From contig JAUXUM010000131.1 of the NCBI GenBank assembly GCA_030680995.1, forward strand, positions 1-32,304: 32,304 bases of DNA. Direction: 5' to 3'. Made by a program: the position numbers and the translations under genes. The notes beneath the pieces are model-generated. The model saw only the letters and a list, made by a program, of their open reading frames with translations. It ran no database searches and was not told where the DNA came from. Positions 25,436 to 32,304 of this stretch are shown piece after piece (the first letter of the stretch is position 1; every line of letters starts with the position of its first letter). Source of the DNA: Devosia sp. Lineage in GTDB: Bacteria > Pseudomonadota > Alphaproteobacteria > Rhizobiales > Devosiaceae.

Positions 25436-26722
25436 GTGCGCTATTCCGTATCCAATCCCGGGCAGATCGAGAACGCCGGGGCGCGGCGGCAAAATGCCGT
25501 TTCGCTGCTGCTTTTCCTGCTCATCTCCAGCGTCCTGACCCTCCGCTTCTCGGTATCGCCGCAGATCATGAACCTGCTCGTCCGATACACCGACGAGACG
25601 GGTGCGTTCTACGAGAAGCTGCATTTCGGCACCTACGCCATCATGCTGTTGCTGCCGGTCGCCTTCCTCCTGCGTCCGGTGTTCCTGCGCGACACCGATG
25701 TCGACAAGTTCCGCGCCCTCATCTACTTCACCGGCTGGCTCATCCTCCTGATCGCGCTGATGGCCGGGCTGGGGCGGGCGTCGGCCTCCGGCTACTTCAT
25801 CGATACCTACGTGGTGGCCGGTGCGGCCGGGCTCCTGATGTGTTCGGTGGGCGAACCGGTGCGGCGGGGCATCGGCAATGTCGTGCTGGCTACGCAGCTG
25901 CTGAGCGCGATCATCGGCATCGGCGAAGCGGCAACCGGCATGAGGCTCCTGCCCTATGGCGCGAACGAACTCGTGTTCCGGCCGACCGGACTTGCCGACC
26001 ATCCTTTGACGCTGGGCATGATGTGCGCGATGGCCATCGGCTTTGTCGCCTCATCCCGCTGGTCGGTGGCCGCGAAGGCGGCGAGCGTCGTACTGCTTTT
26101 CGTCGGCACCGCCGCCTCGGGCGCCCGCTTCGCGACACTTCTCGCGACAGCCGAGATCCTCGCCATCCTGATGTTCGTTCCGTGGACCAATTTGACCAGG
26201 CGCCAGGAACAACGCGCCAAGTCGGTGGTGCTGATCCTGGTCCTGCTCGGCGGCGCGGTGCTGGTCGCCCTGCTGCTGGCGGGCGGCTTGCTCAGCCGCT
26301 TCAGCGAGAGCCTGTTCGACGAGAACTTCATGGCCCGCATCACCGTCTACGAGGTGTTCGGCCATGTTGACTGGAAAGCTATCGTCTTCGGGGCCGACCT
26401 CAACGCCGTCCTCGAGATCGTGAACGAGAAGCTGGGCCTCCCCTATATTGAGAGCACGCCGGTGGTCCTGATCTTCCAGCTCGGATTGCCGCTCGCCATC
26501 GCCTTCACCGCGCTGGTCATCTGGGTTTTCCGGCGCCTCCTGCGGGACGCGCGGCGACCGGCGGTGATCGGCGTGGCGGTCTTCTTCCTCGCGGCCCTCT
26601 CCAACAACACACTCTCCACAAAGACGCCCAGCGTCGCGGTCGTCGTCGTGCTCATCATCGCCTTTGCCGCTTCCTATTCGGGTCGAAGCCGTCGATTGCC
26701 TCGAGGCGTCCCGACCGATTGA
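25436..26722 (+). CDS. VpsF/O-antigen ligase-like polysaccharide polymerase
   Basis: A 428-aa polytopic protein with about ten to eleven spans. The motif ELVFRPTGLADHPLTLG opens a conserved loop, and FMARITVYEVFG follows a long periplasmic segment. This is the WaaL/Wzy superfamily; the sequence looks like the VpsF group found in exopolysaccharide loci. It probably polymerises or ligates lipid-linked repeat units on the periplasmic face. The GTG at 25436 is chosen because GAGGT lies 5 nt upstream. Its 3' end overlaps the convergent beta-propeller gene by 68 bp. Confidence 0.85.
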   Translation: MRYSVSNPGQIENAGARRQNAVSLLLFLLISSVLTLRFSVSPQIMNLLVRYTDETGAFYEKLHFGTYAIMLLLPVAFLLRPVFLRDTDVDKFRALIYFTGWLILLIALMAGLGRASASGYFIDTYVVAGAAGLLMCSVGEPVRRGIGNVVLATQLLSAIIGIGEAATGMRLLPYGANELVFRPTGLADHPLTLGMMCAMAIGFVASSRWSVAAKAASVVLLFVGTAASGARFATLLATAEILAILMFVPWTNLTRRQEQRAKSVVLILVLLGGAVLVALLLAGGLLSRFSESLFDENFMARITVYEVFGHVDWKAIVFGADLNAVLEIVNEKLGLPYIESTPVVLIFQLGLPLAIAFTALVIWVFRRLLRDARRPAVIGVAVFFLAALSNNTLSTKTPSVAVVVVLIIAFAASYSGRSRRLPRGVPTD

Positions 26723-28124
26723 GGGTATGGATGCCGCGATAGGGCCAGGCCGGCGCGCCCGCTATCGGCGAGGGCGTCGCCATCCGCACCGACCGGTCGC
26801 TGAGTTCGAGGAGCCTGGCGAGACCGAGGCCGCCGCCATAGGAGGCCGATCCGTCCTGGACCGGCAGAATAGTTTCGCCCTGGCTGTGCACAAAGGCCCC
26901 GCCCGGACGGGCCGCGGCGCGATCGATCAGTATCGGGTTCTCCGCATGCGGCAGCCAGGGGCCCCGAAGATTGTCGGCGGCGTGGACGTGGAGCGTATCG
27001 GAGGGATTGCCGAAGCCGTCTCCGACCGCTGCGAAAAGCCATAGCCGACCACCGTGCTCGAGGAGTGTCGCGTCCGAGACCTCCACCCCCTCGAGCAGGA
27101 CGCTGTCGGCCACCCACCGGTCAGGAAACGGGTCCGCCCTATAGAGCACCAGGCGCCGCGCGCCGGAGCTCTCCGGCAGCATCCAGATGACGCCATCACG
27201 TTCGAACACCTGCGGATAGGACAGGTGGTGCTCCTCTTCGAGCACCATGCGCGGCCGCCCTGGGCGGCCGCCGCCATCGAACTCGACAACCGAGATCACG
27301 CCCTTGCCGCGCGCATGCAGGTAATCTTCGACGAAAAGGCAGTGATTGGTCTCCCATGCAAAGGGAAAGGGATCGGCAAAGAAGCGCGAGCCGTCTTCTT
27401 CGAGCAGCGTCCACGGCTCTCCCGCCAGACCGCCGGTCTCTGCCACTCCGGGCCCATCGTGGAAGCGGTAGCCGACCTGCCAGTGGAATTCGCGGTGCAG
27501 CCTCTTGTGCGTCATCCGTTCCAGCAGCCTCGGCGCGAGCGAGAGCGCGTGCCCCATGGCCTCGGATGCCGAGAGGGTCGCACCCGCGCGCGGCGCGGGA
27601 AGGTCGGCGCGCTTGTCGAGCGTATCCGAGACGAAGCTCCGAACTGTTCGCTCGATGAGAGTGATCGCCCGCGCCAGCACGTCGCCGAGGCCGCGCGACA
27701 ACCAGATCCGTTCACCCACCATGGGGCGCGCCGTGCTGACCAACTCGCCGTCGAGCGTGACGATCAGGTCCGGCAGCCGGCCTGAAACGAGCGAACGGGC
27801 AGCGCTCGACATGGAGGCACTGCCCTCGAAGAGGATCGAGATCACCGGCACCGCGCGCGTGCTGGTTGAGCCGGTCAGGTCGACAACCAAGTCCGGTGCC
27901 GCGGCAGCTGGGGTAACGGCCGCCGGCGCGGTGACAGAGGCAAGACACTGGCCGCTGCGCCAACGTTCGATTGCCAGGATGGCATCGAGCGCCATCGAGC
28001 CCCGGTCGCGCGGCCCGGCATGTTCGATCGAAACGGCATGCCCGGCGGCGCGAAGCCGCTCGGCCACGAGCAATTGCCACGCACGCGGGTTCTTGGCTGG
28101 AATGACGACGGCGATGTTGGTCAT
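26655..28124 (-). CDS. GINT1-like beta-propeller protein with N-terminal formyltransferase-like region
   Basis: A 489-aa protein in two halves. Residues 1-130 have a Rossmann-like look (IAVVIPAKNPRAW, DLVVDLTGS, VISILFEGS) resembling the formyltransferase fold, but I see no active-site motif. Residues about 212-480 show the five-bladed propeller pattern seen in GINT1 (a glycosyltransferase of glycosylinositol phosphorylceramides) and GH43-like enzymes: FFADPFPF (D251), HLSYPQVF, WMLPE (E318), SDATLLEHGGRLWLF (D351) and RPGGAFV. The three acidic residues recall glycosidase sites. A sugar-binding or hydrolytic role in the polysaccharide pathway is inferred. The ATG at 28124 matches the protein's start; the frame is open to 28199. 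Confidence 0.78.
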   Translation of the reverse strand: MTNIAVVIPAKNPRAWQLLVAERLRAAGHAVSIEHAGPRDRGSMALDAILAIERWRSGQCLASVTAPAAVTPAAAAPDLVVDLTGSTSTRAVPVISILFEGSASMSSAARSLVSGRLPDLIVTLDGELVSTARPMVGERIWLSRGLGDVLARAITLIERTVRSFVSDTLDKRADLPAPRAGATLSASEAMGHALSLAPRLLERMTHKRLHREFHWQVGYRFHDGPGVAETGGLAGEPWTLLEEDGSRFFADPFPFAWETNHCLFVEDYLHARGKGVISVVEFDGGGRPGRPRMVLEEEHHLSYPQVFERDGVIWMLPESSGARRLVLYRADPFPDRWVADSVLLEGVEVSDATLLEHGGRLWLFAAVGDGFGNPSDTLHVHAADNLRGPWLPHAENPILIDRAAARPGGAFVHSQGETILPVQDGSASYGGGLGLARLLELSDRSVRMATPSPIAGAPAWPYRGIHTLNRSGRLEAIDGFDPNRKRQRR

Positions 28125-28354
28125 GCTTTGACTCGGGTGCGTTGCGCCGCCAGCCGCTTCTATGTGCGGCCCGGCGGCAACGGCAATACAAAGCCCCACT
28201 TAGGGTGAACGGGCGGCTCGCCCCGGCCCCGCTGCGCCTTAAGCATAATCGCAAGGAATGGGCCACCCGCGGGCGATCCTTGGATATACATTCCACGCAA
28301 TTGCCATGGTGGATTCTCGCCGGTCGCAACCTATCCAGAAGCTGCGGATCGAAT

Positions 28355-29512
28355 GTGACAGACGCGACTGAACAGCACAGCGCACCCCGAAAGCCGCGGC
28401 TACTCATCGTCTTCGGCACGCGCCCCGAAGCTCTCAAATGCTTCCCCATCGCGCGGGCGGCGCTGGCCGAGCCGCGGCTTCACACCGAGATCTGCATCAC
28501 GGCGCAGCATCGCGAGATGGTGGATCAGGTCATCGCACTGACCGGCCTGCCCGTCCATTACGATCTCGACGTCATGCAGCCGGGCCAGTCGCTGTTCGAC
28601 GTCACTGCCCGTGTACTCACCGGCATGGCCGAAGTGCTCGACGCGGCCAGGCCGGACGTGCTGATGGTCCAGGGGGACACGACGACCGCCATGACGGCGG
28701 CACTTGCCGCGTTCTACAAGCGCATTCCGGTCGCCCATATCGAAGCGGGACTGCGCAGCCACAACATTCTTTCGCCCTGGCCCGAAGAACTCAACCGCAA
28801 GATCGTCGGCGATATCGCGGCTTGGCATTTCGCCCCGACGCCCGAGGCCCGGGACAACCTCGTGGCCGAAGGCAAGGCGCCGGAAAGCATCTTCGTGAGC
28901 GGCAATACGGTGATCGACACCTTGCTGCATTTCAGCCGGACGATGGACGAGGATGCCGAACTTGCCGGGCGGCTCGCCTCCCGCTTCTCCTTCCTCGATG
29001 CGAACAGGAAACTGGTGCTGGTCACCGGCCACCGCCGCGAGAATTTCGATGGCGGCATCGACAGGATTTGCGCGGCATTGAAGACGCTCGCCGGTCGCCG
29101 CGACGTGCAGATCGTCTACCCGGTGCACCCCAACCCCAATGTGCGCGAGATCGTGCATGCGGCGCTCGGTGGGATTGAAAACGTCGCGCTGATTGGACCG
29201 CAGGACTACCTGCCTTTCGTCTATCTGCTCAAGCGTGCCCATCTGGTGCTCACCGATTCCGGCGGTGTGCAGGAAGAGGCGCCTTCGCTGGGCAAGCCGG
29301 TGCTGGTCATGCGCGAGAACACTGAACGGCCGGAAGGCGTCGCGGCCGGCACGGCGCGCCTCGTCGGCACCGATGTCGACGCCATCGTTACCAATGCCGG
29401 CCAATTGCTCGACGACGCGGCGGCCTATTCACGGATGAGCGAACGCCACAATCCCTACGGCGATGGCCATGCGGGCGCACGCATCCTCAAGGAGCTATTG
29501 CGGCATGTCTGA
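28355..29512 (+). CDS. wecB: UDP-N-acetylglucosamine 2-epimerase (non-hydrolysing)
   Basis: A 385-aa enzyme that interconverts UDP-GlcNAc and UDP-ManNAc in the cytoplasm. Conserved motifs are GTRPEA at 21-26, VQGDTTT, HIEAGLRS, WPEELNRKI, GHRRENFDGG and DSGGVQEE, covering the UDP-binding and catalytic residues. Length is normal. The GTG at 28355 is preferred, as the frame is open to 28142 but has no family similarity before it; a GGA 8 nt upstream is a weak ribosome site. Its stop overlaps the wecC start by 8 nt, so wecB, wecC and the next gene form a coupled operon that makes and uses UDP-ManNAcA. Confidence 0.94.
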   Translation: MTDATEQHSAPRKPRLLIVFGTRPEALKCFPIARAALAEPRLHTEICITAQHREMVDQVIALTGLPVHYDLDVMQPGQSLFDVTARVLTGMAEVLDAARPDVLMVQGDTTTAMTAALAAFYKRIPVAHIEAGLRSHNILSPWPEELNRKIVGDIAAWHFAPTPEARDNLVAEGKAPESIFVSGNTVIDTLLHFSRTMDEDAELAGRLASRFSFLDANRKLVLVTGHRRENFDGGIDRICAALKTLAGRRDVQIVYPVHPNPNVREIVHAALGGIENVALIGPQDYLPFVYLLKRAHLVLTDSGGVQEEAPSLGKPVLVMRENTERPEGVAAGTARLVGTDVDAIVTNAGQLLDDAAAYSRMSERHNPYGDGHAGARILKELLRHV

Positions 29513-30797
29513 ATTTTCGACCATATCGGTCATCGGCATGGGTTACATCGGTCTGCCGACCTGCGCCATCCTCGCCAGCCGGGGCCTCAAGGTCGTCGGC
29601 GTGGACATCGACGAGAGCGTCGTCGAAAGCGTCAACCGCGGCGAAGTCCACATCGTCGAGCCCGATCTCGATGGCCTGATCCAGAAGGTCGTGGCCAATG
29701 GAACACTGCGCGGGGCGACGCGGCCCGAGCCGGCGGACGCCTTCGTGATCGCCGTGCCGACGCCGATCACCGATGATCGCAAGCCCGATGTCAGCCATGT
29801 GTTCGCCGCCGGCCGCAGCATCGCTCCGCACCTGAAAAAGGGCGATCTCGTGGTCCTCGAGTCCACCTCACCGGTCGGCACGACGCGCAAGCTGTGCGAA
29901 CTCCTGGCCGGGGAACGACCCGATCTGCTTTTTCCCGACACCGCCGGCGAGGATGCCGACGTCCTGGTCGCCTATAGCCCCGAGCGGGTGCTGCCCGGCA
30001 AGGTTCTGACCGAGCTGGTCGACAATGACCGCAGCGTCGGCGGCCTCTCGCGCCGCTCCTCCGAACGTGCCGCAATGCTCTATGCCAGCTTCGTCAATGG
30101 CGAGCTGTTCGTCACCTCGGCCGAAGCTGCCGAGCTGGTCAAGCTCACCGAGAACGCCTACCGCGACGTCAACATCGCCTTCGCCAACGAACTCGCGGCG
30201 GTCTGTTCCGATCTCAAGCTCAATGTCTGGGAGGTGATCGACCTCGCCAACCGGCATCCGCGCGTCTCCATCCTGCAGCCGGGTCCGGGCGTCGGCGGCC
30301 ACTGCATCGCGGTCGATCCCTATTTCATCATCGATGCCGCCCCCAACAACACGCGGCTGATGAGCGCCGGCCGGCGCATCAACAGCGAGCGTCCCTACGC
30401 GGTGGTCAAAGAGATCGAGGCGGTGCTCGACCCGACGAAGCGCGAAACCATCGCCTGCCTCGGGCTCTCCTTCAAACCCAATATCGACGATCTGCGCGAG
30501 AGCCCGGCGGTCGAGGTGGTGAAGCTCCTGCACGAGGCGGGCGTTGGCAAGATCATCGCCGCCGAGCCGCATGCACGGCGGCTGCCCAAGGAACTCGATG
30601 AGCTGGGGATCGAATTCACTGACGCGCTGACGGCTATCGACAAGGCCGACGTGATCGTACTTCTGGTCGATCATCGGCATTTCTCGCTCATCGATCCCGA
30701 AGCGCTCAAGGACAAGAAGCTGATCGACACGAGAGGTCTGTGGACCTGGCGCAAGGCCCGCAAGCCCGATGCGCGCATCAACGGGAGGTCCGCATGA
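29505..30797 (+). CDS. wecC: UDP-N-acetyl-D-mannosamine dehydrogenase
   Basis: A 430-aa UDP-sugar 6-dehydrogenase of the WecC group, making UDP-ManNAcA from UDP-ManNAc with two NAD+. The NAD motif is VIGMGYIGLP at the N-terminus; STSPVGTT, the helix LVKLTENAYRDVNIAFANEL and catalytic C267 in GPGVGGHCIAVDPYF follow; FKPNIDDLRESPA marks the third domain. AAGGAG 11 nt before the ATG at 29505 lies inside wecB. Its end overlaps the next gene (ATGA). Overlaps on both sides show tight coupling of this pathway. Confidence 0.95.
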   Translation: MSEFSTISVIGMGYIGLPTCAILASRGLKVVGVDIDESVVESVNRGEVHIVEPDLDGLIQKVVANGTLRGATRPEPADAFVIAVPTPITDDRKPDVSHVFAAGRSIAPHLKKGDLVVLESTSPVGTTRKLCELLAGERPDLLFPDTAGEDADVLVAYSPERVLPGKVLTELVDNDRSVGGLSRRSSERAAMLYASFVNGELFVTSAEAAELVKLTENAYRDVNIAFANELAAVCSDLKLNVWEVIDLANRHPRVSILQPGPGVGGHCIAVDPYFIIDAAPNNTRLMSAGRRINSERPYAVVKEIEAVLDPTKRETIACLGLSFKPNIDDLRESPAVEVVKLLHEAGVGKIIAAEPHARRLPKELDELGIEFTDALTAIDKADVIVLLVDHRHFSLIDPEALKDKKLIDTRGLWTWRKARKPDARINGRSA

Positions 30798-31591
30798 GCG
30801 ACACGACCCACACCGCAAGCTGGGCGGAACATCACTTGATCGCCGCACGACGGACCGAATTCCTCGGCGCACCCATGCACCTGCTCACCATGGCGGAGAC
30901 CCTGGCCATCGCAACGGAGGCGATGGCGCAGAAGCGGCCACTGCATCATACCGTCGTCAATGTCGCCAAGCTCGTCAACATGCGTTCCAACGCCGAACTG
31001 CGGCAGGACGTGTCCGGGGCGGATCTCATAAATATCGACGGCGCCGGCGTGGTCTGGGGCGCCCATTTATTGGGCATCCGCGCGCCGGAGCGAGTTGCCG
31101 GCGTCGACATCATGGAAAACCTCTTCCGCATCTGCGCGGAGCGCGGTTTTAGGCCCTTTCTGCTGGGCGCCGAAGCCCATGTGCTCGACGCGGTCCGACG
31201 GCGGCTGGGCCGCGACTATCCAGGCTTGGTCGTGGCGGGAGCGCAGGACGGGTATTTCAGGCCGGAGGGCGAGGAGGGCGTGGTCGCGACGATAAACGCT
31301 TCGGGCGCCGATTGCCTGTTCGTCGCCATGCCGACACCGCGCAAGGAGCGTTTCCTGCATCGCTATCGCAGCCAATTGACGCCGTCCTTTGTCATGGGCG
31401 TCGGAGGCAGCTTCGATGTCTATGGCGGCAAGGTGAGCCGGGCGCCGCGGCTGGTGCGGGCGATGGGGCTCGAATGGCTCTACCGGGTGCTGCAGGAGCC
31501 GCGCCGGCTGTGGCGACGTTACTACGACACCAACTTGGCCTATGCGCGCCTGCTCTGGTCCGCCTACTGGTCGCGCCGCGCCCGAGACTGA
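30794..31591 (+). CDS. WecG/TagA/CpsF-family (GT26) glycosyltransferase
   Basis: A 265-aa membrane-associated glycosyltransferase. Motifs are TVVNVAKLVNMR, LINIDGAGVVWGAHLLG with the conserved Asp, RGFRPFLLGA, FVAMPTPRKERFLHRY and FVMGVGGSFDVYGG. In enteric bacteria WecG transfers ManNAcA from UDP-ManNAcA to the lipid-linked intermediate; here it follows wecB-wecC with a 4-nt overlap and GGGAGGT upstream, which strongly suggests the same donor. HfsJ of the Caulobacter holdfast pathway is in the same family. The acceptor must differ from enteric WecG because this locus starts with a hexose-1-phosphate transferase. Confidence 0.9.
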   Translation: MSDTTHTASWAEHHLIAARRTEFLGAPMHLLTMAETLAIATEAMAQKRPLHHTVVNVAKLVNMRSNAELRQDVSGADLINIDGAGVVWGAHLLGIRAPERVAGVDIMENLFRICAERGFRPFLLGAEAHVLDAVRRRLGRDYPGLVVAGAQDGYFRPEGEEGVVATINASGADCLFVAMPTPRKERFLHRYRSQLTPSFVMGVGGSFDVYGGKVSRAPRLVRAMGLEWLYRVLQEPRRLWRRYYDTNLAYARLLWSAYWSRRARD

Positions 31592-31595
31592 TCCG

Positions 31596-32304
31596 TCAGC
31601 TTCGCGAAGCGCCGGTCTGACGGCGGCCGGGGCCCATCCGCCGGGACGCCATCTCGATCAGCCTGCGGGCCTCAAGCGGGTGGATCAGCGAGGTGAGGCC
31701 GAGGAACACGATCCCTCCCACGAGCGCCGCGCTGCCAAGCCGCACCACCAGCCAGGCCTCGCCGAGCAAGAGACCTGTGAGAGCCGCCGCGGCGCCACAG
31801 AACACCGCAATTCCGGCCGAGCTCAGCAGGTCCGCATAAGGCGTCCGCAGCCGCATCAGTCGGGTCGAGAACAATATGCTGCCGAGCAGGCCGACAAGCG
31901 ATCCGCCGGCCAGCGCATAGGCGGCGCCCAGTCCCTGGTAGTGCGGGATGAGCAGCAAGCCGAGCACGACGCCGGTGACCGAGCCGGGAATCGTTGCCCA
32001 GATCAGCAGCCAGTTGCGCTTGAAGGCATGAAAGATGTTGTCGTAGACGAAGCTCTGGAAATTGGCGAAAAGCACGCTGACCACGATGACCGGGAAAAGC
32101 GCGATCACCTCGTTGCGGTAGCTCGCGGGCAGAACGAGTTCGGCGATGTCGGCCGACAGCACGATGAGAAGAGCCGCAACCGGAAAGCTCAGGCGCGCCA
32201 TAAGCGTCATCTGCTGACCCAGGTACTTGCCCGCGGCGTCGGGGCCATGCTCATCGAAACGGCCGACCATTTCTGGAAATGCGCCGATATTGATGGCGTT
32301 GGAG
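31596..32304 (-). CDS. Oligosaccharide flippase (Wzx-type), C-terminal part, cut by the window
   Basis: About 235 residues of a polytopic protein; the frame is open through 32304, so the N-terminal half is outside the window. Apparent spans include LSFPVAALLIVLSADIAELV, VIVVSVLFANFQSFVY, LLIWATIPGSVTGVVLGLLL, AAYALAGGSLVGLLGSILF, GIAVFCGAAAALTGLLLG and AALVGGIVFLGLTSL. The pattern is that of the C-terminal polysaccharide-biosynthesis domain of the MOP flippase superfamily, which moves lipid-linked repeat units across the inner membrane. The Met at 32270 is internal (FPE-M-VGRF), not a start. It converges on the WecG-like gene with a 4-bp gap. Confidence 0.85.
   Translation of the reverse strand, partial: SNAINIGAFPEMVGRFDEHGPDAAGKYLGQQMTLMARLSFPVAALLIVLSADIAELVLPASYRNEVIALFPVIVVSVLFANFQSFVYDNIFHAFKRNWLLIWATIPGSVTGVVLGLLLIPHYQGLGAAYALAGGSLVGLLGSILFSTRLMRLRTPYADLLSSAGIAVFCGAAAALTGLLLGEAWLVVRLGSAALVGGIVFLGLTSLIHPLEARRLIEMASRRMGPGRRQTGASRS

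Overview
The window is GC-rich and densely coded. It reads as chromosome of an alphaproteobacterium of the order Hyphomicrobiales. The evidence is a class I lysyl-tRNA synthetase, a TauE/TIGR02186 gene pair, a DUF952-pyrD pair, a ligase-associated helicase/PdeM pair, a PodJ-like polar protein and CtrA-type boxes (TTAA-N7-TTAA). A Devosia-like genus is my guess from general resemblance, not a demonstrated assignment. No rRNA, tRNA, CRISPR array, insertion sequence or convincing intrinsic terminator was seen. TTG and GTG starts are common.

Layout. (1) 1-4.4 kb: a LuxR-type response regulator diverges from a very large PodJ-like protein (coiled coil, one membrane span, Sel1 repeats, peptidoglycan-binding domain). 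(2) 4.4-6.5 kb: an intergenic palindromic repeat, then a translationally coupled TauE/SafE permease and its TIGR02186 partner. (3) 6.5-7.1 kb: a RelE/ParE toxin with a ribbon-helix-helix antitoxin, probably a small acquired insertion. (4) 7.2-10.5 kb: PdeM phosphoesterase and Lhr-like DEXH helicase, DNA-repair partners. (5) 10.5-17.7 kb: housekeeping and mixed genes: P-loop kinase, YdfG-like dehydrogenase, pyrD with DUF952, an S24/LexA-like repressor, a small unknown gene, lysyl-tRNA synthetase, a TerB-like protein and an orphan periplasmic binding protein. (6) 18-32.3 kb: a surface-polysaccharide locus that runs off the right edge.

The polysaccharide locus holds an initiating hexose-1-phosphate transferase, GT2, GT4 and WecG-type (GT26) glycosyltransferases, UDP-ManNAcA synthesis (wecB, wecC), a Wzz-type chain-length protein, a VpsF/O-antigen-ligase-like membrane protein, a Wzx-type flippase (partial), a GINT1-like beta-propeller protein and a VanZ-like protein. 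Together these describe a Wzx/Wzy-type polymer that probably contains N-acetylmannosaminuronic acid. No outer-membrane export protein (Wza/OPX) or tyrosine kinase lies in the window.

The most unusual signal is a 180-aa receiver-only protein inside this locus. Its Mg2+-binding acidic pair is replaced by Ala-Ala, and its upstream region carries one perfect and one near-perfect CtrA box. A third CtrA-like box precedes the PodJ-like gene. This suggests, as inference only, that polar development and surface polysaccharide are tied to the cell cycle. I did not find a clearly new multi-gene system; the pseudo-receiver and the GINT1-like protein are the best leads.
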